A stretch of 64,000 nucleotides of DNA from JAJPKK01 sp963787675 (GTDB lineage Bacteria; Pseudomonadota; Alphaproteobacteria; Rhizobiales; Xanthobacteraceae): contig CAWBDV010000014.1 of the NCBI GenBank assembly GCA_963787675.1, positions 248,001-312,000 on the forward strand. The letters run 5' to 3'. The notes beneath the pieces are model-generated. The model was given only the letters and a program-made list of their open reading frames with translations, made no database searches and was not told the origin of the DNA. Shown piece by piece: positions 60,651 through 64,000 of the stretch (its first letter is position 1; each line of letters starts with the position of its first letter). Made by a program: the position numbers and the translations under genes.

Positions 60651-61697
60651 TCACTGTCCGGCTCGCGGCTGCGAAGGTTCGACCGTCGCGATGCCGCGGA
60701 GCAGCCGACCCAAAAGGTCTGCTCCGGTGATGATCCGCTTCTCCGCGCTCCACACCAGGATCATGTCGTTGTCGATCACGTCGTCGCCCGGCCGTTCGGG
60801 TGCGACCTTCATGTGGCCGATCACGTCGCCGAGACGGGTCCGCAGGTCCCGCACGACAATCGGCCGGTGCCAATACGCGCTCGGATCGTGCTCGAGCTCG
60901 TCGAACAGCGCGTCCCGGAGGAAATGATGAGCGTCGAGTACGAACACCGGCTCGCCGCCGAGATCGGTGACGATCACCCATTTTTTCCCGGAGGCATCGA
61001 CCTGCCGAAGGAACGGATCCCCAGGCGATCGCTCGAATTTCGGCAGCACGCATTTCTGGTTTGCGATCGGCAGGCTGATGATGCTTTCGGCGTGGACCGG
61101 TTCGCCCTCGTCGCAGACCGGCACGTCGTCGAGATCGAGAAAGTTCTGCGCTCCCGTGGCTTCCAGCCGGCTGATGTCAACGCCACCTGACGCGCTGCGC
61201 GCAATCAAGGACCGGATATCCCGCTCGCGCAGATAAGAGATGCCTTCGACGCCGAGCCACCAGTCGAGCAGCATCGCGGTGGGCTTGGTCAGCGGGAACA
61301 GCACGAAGAGGTAGAATTTCAGGAAGGGAAGGAAACGTATGGTCATGCGCAAGGCGTTGCGCGAAAAATAAGCCTGCGGAAAGATTTCGCCCAGCAATGT
61401 GATGACGAAGGCCGAAAAGACAAATGCGCCAAGTCCCGCGAGCACCGAGTCCGAGAGCAGCGTCAGCAGCACATTGGTGCTGACATTGCCCCAGATCACG
61501 GTGGCCAAGACCTGGTTGGAGTTCTTGCGCAGCGCAACCACGGCCGCAGCGTCAGCACTGCCACCATCGGCCTCAAGCTGCAAGCGCAGCAGGCTGATGC
61601 TGAACACTGCGAGATTGAGGCCGGAGAACAGCGCAGACTGAACGACGCACGCGCCGATGCCGCACCACGTCAAGACGCTCTCGAGGGAACCCATCAT
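60651..61697 (-). CDS. CNNM/DUF21 and CBS-domain membrane protein (CorC/HlyC-like)
   Basis: About 348 residues from the ATG at 61697. The N-terminal DUF21 part has about four membrane segments (ACVVQSALFSGLNLAVFSIS; GLGAFVFSAFVITLLGEIFP) with the conserved GEIFPQAYFSRNAL. Two divergent CBS-type segments follow (about 205-330, KKWVIVTDLGGEPVFVLDAH). Relatives transport or sense divalent cations such as magnesium. It is shorter than typical members and lacks the C-terminal CorC domain. It is divergent from the O-antigen-ligase-type gene. Confidence 0.82.
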   Translation of the reverse strand: MMGSLESVLTWCGIGACVVQSALFSGLNLAVFSISLLRLQLEADGGSADAAAVVALRKNSNQVLATVIWGNVSTNVLLTLLSDSVLAGLGAFVFSAFVITLLGEIFPQAYFSRNALRMTIRFLPFLKFYLFVLFPLTKPTAMLLDWWLGVEGISYLRERDIRSLIARSASGGVDISRLEATGAQNFLDLDDVPVCDEGEPVHAESIISLPIANQKCVLPKFERSPGDPFLRQVDASGKKWVIVTDLGGEPVFVLDAHHFLRDALFDELEHDPSAYWHRPIVVRDLRTRLGDVIGHMKVAPERPGDDVIDNDMILVWSAEKRIITGADLLGRLLRGIATVEPSQPRAGQ

Positions 61698-61910
61698 GCC
61701 GGCGCGCTCCAACAAAGTCGCAGAGGCGCCTCGAGTTAATCCGAGACGCTCGGCGGCGAGAAGCGTGTACCGCGCGTCGCGCTGTTCGGCGAGTCGTCTG
61801 ATCGTCTATTTGCTGGCCACGGCCTTGGAAGCGGCCTCGGTGCAGAGGAACGCTGACGTTCGCGCTGAAATGCAATAACGTGGGCCGGCTTCGAGTTGAA
61901 CCCGATTACC

Positions 61911-63383
61911 ATGCCCGTCCCCGCGGCCATTGCACCGTCGAATCGGATAGCGTCCACGATCCTCTTCGTCGTCATCGCCGGCGCGCCGTTGCCGTTCGGC
62001 TCGAGCACCACGCTGCCGATCACATTCTGGTGCGCTCTCTTGGGCGTGGGCCTCGTCGCAGCGTCGCCCCGCGATCTCACGCGAAACCACGGCATCATCC
62101 TCGTCGCGGCGCTCGTTATCAGCTTGGCGTGGCTGTTGGTGGTGCACGAGCAGTTGTCCGACCATCCGTGGCTGGCGACGCCGCATCCGATCTGGATGAA
62201 AGCGTCGGCGGCGCTAGGCACAGATCTGGAACCGTCGGCTTCGATCGCCCGGGGTCAACCGTGGTTCGCACTCGGCGCTTCGATTGCAGATATGCTGGCG
62301 CTGATGCTGGGGCTTGTGGTGGGCAGCAATCGCGAACACGCGCGGCGCGCGCTCCACGCCATTGCCTGGTCAGGAGCCGTCTACGCCCTCTACGGCATCC
62401 TCGCATTCGTGTTCGATCCGATGGCCATCCTGTGGCGCGAGAAAGTCGCCTACATCGGAAATCTCACCGCGACCTTCATCAACCGCAATACCGGGGCGGC
62501 TTATTTCGGTTCCTGTTCAGTGGTCTGGCTGCTTCTACTGCTTGCGCAACTAAAACGCGCTCAGCCGTCCGGACGCATGTTGCTCGCGCTTTTCTCTCCG
62601 GGGTCCGCTGTCGAATCCGCCAAATTGTGGATTCCGCTGTGCGGATTCATGCTCTGCATCACGGCGATGTTCCTGACCGGCTCGCGTGCGGGCGTCGTGC
62701 TGTCGCTGTTCGCGCTTTCCGTCGCGTTTGCGGTTCAACTCGGACACCGGCTCCCGCGGCGGCGCGGAATTCTTGTCGTAAGCGCTGCCAGTGCATTGGC
62801 GGCGCTGCTGTTTCTTGAGCTGTTTGGCGGCAGCGTGAACGACCGGTTCAGTACGCAAGGCCTGGTGGACAACGGCCGGCTCGATTCCTATCGCGCGATC
62901 ATCGGAATGATCGCCGACCGCCCGTGGTTCGGCACTGGCCTCGGTACCTTCCCATGGGCTTACATGGCCTATCGCAGTGCCGGCGTTTCTATGCAGGGCA
63001 TCTGGGATATCGGCCACAGCACGCCGCTCGAAATCGCTGTCGAGCTTGGCATACCGTTGGCGGTGCTGATCCTGATCGGGTGGGTGGGGATTATCATCGT
63101 TCTCGTCCACGGTGTCCGTACCCGCAGGCGCGACCGGATTATTCCGTTGGCGGCGCTCACGGTAACGCTTATTGCGGTGCTGCATTCGATGATCGATTTT
63201 TCGCTGCAGATCCCCGGTTACTCGCTCGTGGCCTGCGCGCTCGTCGGAACTGGCCTTGCGCAATCGTTCCGGTCGCAACGATCGAAAATGGAGAAAAGCT
63301 CGACAACTGCAGGGCCAGTGCCGCAAAAACTTGCAGCGAAGCCCGCGGATGAATACGCCGCGGTGCGAAGCGAGTTGTTGTGA
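61911..63383 (+). CDS. O-antigen ligase / exopolysaccharide polymerase-type membrane protein
   Basis: About 490 residues with about 11 hydrophobic segments and the Wzy_C/WaaL-type loop: AAYFGSCSVVWLLLLLAQLK, LTGSRAGVVLSLFALSVAFA, and RPWFGTGLGTFPWAY ahead of a GHSTPLEIAVELGI segment with the conserved His and Glu. The start may be the ATG at 61911 or a TTG at 61896; neither has a strong ribosome-binding site. It probably joins or polymerises sugar repeat units at the outer face of the inner membrane. It is followed by a Wzz/GumC-type gene. Confidence 0.82.
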   Translation: MPVPAAIAPSNRIASTILFVVIAGAPLPFGSSTTLPITFWCALLGVGLVAASPRDLTRNHGIILVAALVISLAWLLVVHEQLSDHPWLATPHPIWMKASAALGTDLEPSASIARGQPWFALGASIADMLALMLGLVVGSNREHARRALHAIAWSGAVYALYGILAFVFDPMAILWREKVAYIGNLTATFINRNTGAAYFGSCSVVWLLLLLAQLKRAQPSGRMLLALFSPGSAVESAKLWIPLCGFMLCITAMFLTGSRAGVVLSLFALSVAFAVQLGHRLPRRRGILVVSAASALAALLFLELFGGSVNDRFSTQGLVDNGRLDSYRAIIGMIADRPWFGTGLGTFPWAYMAYRSAGVSMQGIWDIGHSTPLEIAVELGIPLAVLILIGWVGIIIVLVHGVRTRRRDRIIPLAALTVTLIAVLHSMIDFSLQIPGYSLVACALVGTGLAQSFRSQRSKMEKSSTTAGPVPQKLAAKPADEYAAVRSELL

Positions 63384-63705
63384 GCAATTTGAAGGCAGCG
63401 GAGCGGCGTTCACCCTTCGGTCGGATGGCGCTTGCTCAGCCATTTGAAACCGGTATAAAAACCGTAAACGTGCGTTATCGACTGGCTGCTTTTGTTAACG
63501 TGGCCAAATGGTTGATTATTTGATCCGTTCGTTCGGAGGCGAATTAAGAACGTCGTTGCTGGCGCCGCGCACGAGAAATGGCGTCGCCTCGAACAGGAGC
63601 TTTCCAATTTCCCAATTGCAAGAGCCGCATGTTGGGGGTGAGGGTTTGCCCGTGCGCCTGCTGCACGGGCTCGGGTGAGACGACGGGGCGCCATTCGAGG
63701 CCAGG
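63384..63705. other. Intergenic region before the chain-length gene
   Basis: 322 bases without a supported gene. It has an AT-rich stretch near 63455-63545 (TATAAAAACCGTAAACG; TTGATTATTTGATC) that probably contains the promoter of the downstream exopolysaccharide gene. No named operator was recognised. Confidence 0.45.
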
Positions 63706-64000
63706 ATGCTTCAGGTCACCAAACAGCCGCTGGGCTCCGAGCGCGAGTCGGACGTCGTCGAATCGCCGCCCCTTGCGACGACGATCGCGCTGATCCTGCG
63801 GCGCCAATATCCGATCATTGCGTTCTTGTTCCTCATGTCGATAGGCGTGGGATTGTTATATCTGTTGACCACGCCGCCGAGCTTTACCGGGCAGGCGATG
63901 CTTGTCATCGACAGTCGCAAGGTTCAGGTTTTCCAGCAGCAATCGGTTCTCGGCGACTATTCTGTCGAACTCGACGACTGTCGAGACCCAGGTCGAAATC
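63706..64000 (+). CDS. Wzz/GumC-type polysaccharide chain-length/export protein (3' partial; frame shift near the window end)
   Basis: The first ~95 residues are visible from the ATG at 63706 (CCAGG before it). A cytoplasmic N-terminus leads to a membrane segment (IIAFLFLMSIGVGLLYLLTT, about 44-63) and then SFTGQAMLVIDSRKVQVFQQ and QSVLGDY, typical of Wzz/GumC. As read, the last residues are DDCRDPGRN. Removing one base near 63977 gives DTVETQVEI, the expected continuation in this family. The protein would set chain length and join the export complex. Confidence 0.75.
   Translation, partial: MLQVTKQPLGSERESDVVESPPLATTIALILRRQYPIIAFLFLMSIGVGLLYLLTTPPSFTGQAMLVIDSRKVQVFQQQSVLGDYSVELDDCRDPGRN

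Overview
The window is high-GC alphaproteobacterial chromosome, most like the Bradyrhizobium/Rhodopseudomonas branch of the Hyphomicrobiales (Rhizobiales). The pointers are the irr-fabA-fabB-fabI locus with a heme-motif Irr, a sigma-EcfG-type promoter in front of two small receiver proteins, a DUF2336 protein, many tripartite-tricarboxylate (Bug) binding proteins, and several families of extragenic palindromes. No rRNA, tRNA, CRISPR array, insertion sequence or prophage was seen.

Layout. 1-2.7 kb: the end of a sterol-desaturase-type membrane hydroxylase, a creatininase-family protein with a shifted C-terminus, and two receiver proteins. 2.7-7.4 kb: a complete five-gene branched-chain amino acid-type ABC importer (livKHMGF). 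7.4-10.8 kb: fabI, fabB and fabA on the minus strand, divergent from irr. 10.8-22.9 kb: an SH3-domain secreted protein, a 2-hydroxyacid dehydrogenase, a small secreted protein, DUF2336, a PAS-GGDEF-EAL protein, a globin-coupled chemoreceptor broken by a frameshift, a Crp/Fnr regulator, a MoeB/ThiF-type E1 enzyme, a cytochrome c/beta-propeller fusion and a ParB-like protein. 23-27 kb: two Bug proteins around two short-chain dehydrogenases. 27.3-37.6 kb: an acyl-CoA catabolic operon (two acyl-CoA dehydrogenases, a third that is a fused double enzyme, a crotonase, a thiolase-like protein with a DUF35 partner, and a frameshifted ADP-forming acyl-CoA synthetase) ending in a Bug protein.

37.6-39.8 kb: a frameshifted FUSC-family membrane protein and a striking secreted tandem-repeat protein. 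39.9-47.4 kb: an aminoadipate-semialdehyde dehydrogenase and a lysine/saccharopine dehydrogenase-type enzyme, the remnant of a dihydroorotate-dehydrogenase-like gene, an FAD monooxygenase and, divergently, a binding protein, RidA, ABC ATPase and permease. 47.5-50.2 kb: GDP-mannose pyrophosphorylase and dihydroorotase. 50.5-60.6 kb: a second ADP-forming acyl-CoA synthetase, a bicupin protein, a Rieske oxygenase and five solute-binding proteins without transport partners. 60.6-64 kb: a CNNM/CBS membrane protein, an O-antigen-ligase-type protein and the start of a Wzz/GumC chain-length protein, probably the edge of an exopolysaccharide cluster.

Reading. Much of the window looks built for taking up and oxidising organic acids. 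Binding proteins catch substrates, ADP-forming ligases and acyl-CoA dehydrogenases activate and oxidise them, and a thiolase/DUF35 pair may cleave the chain. Five genes carry what look like single-base (+1) frameshifts while the rest of each protein is well conserved. That pattern fits sequence error at least as well as gene decay, so it should be checked before any of the five is called dead.
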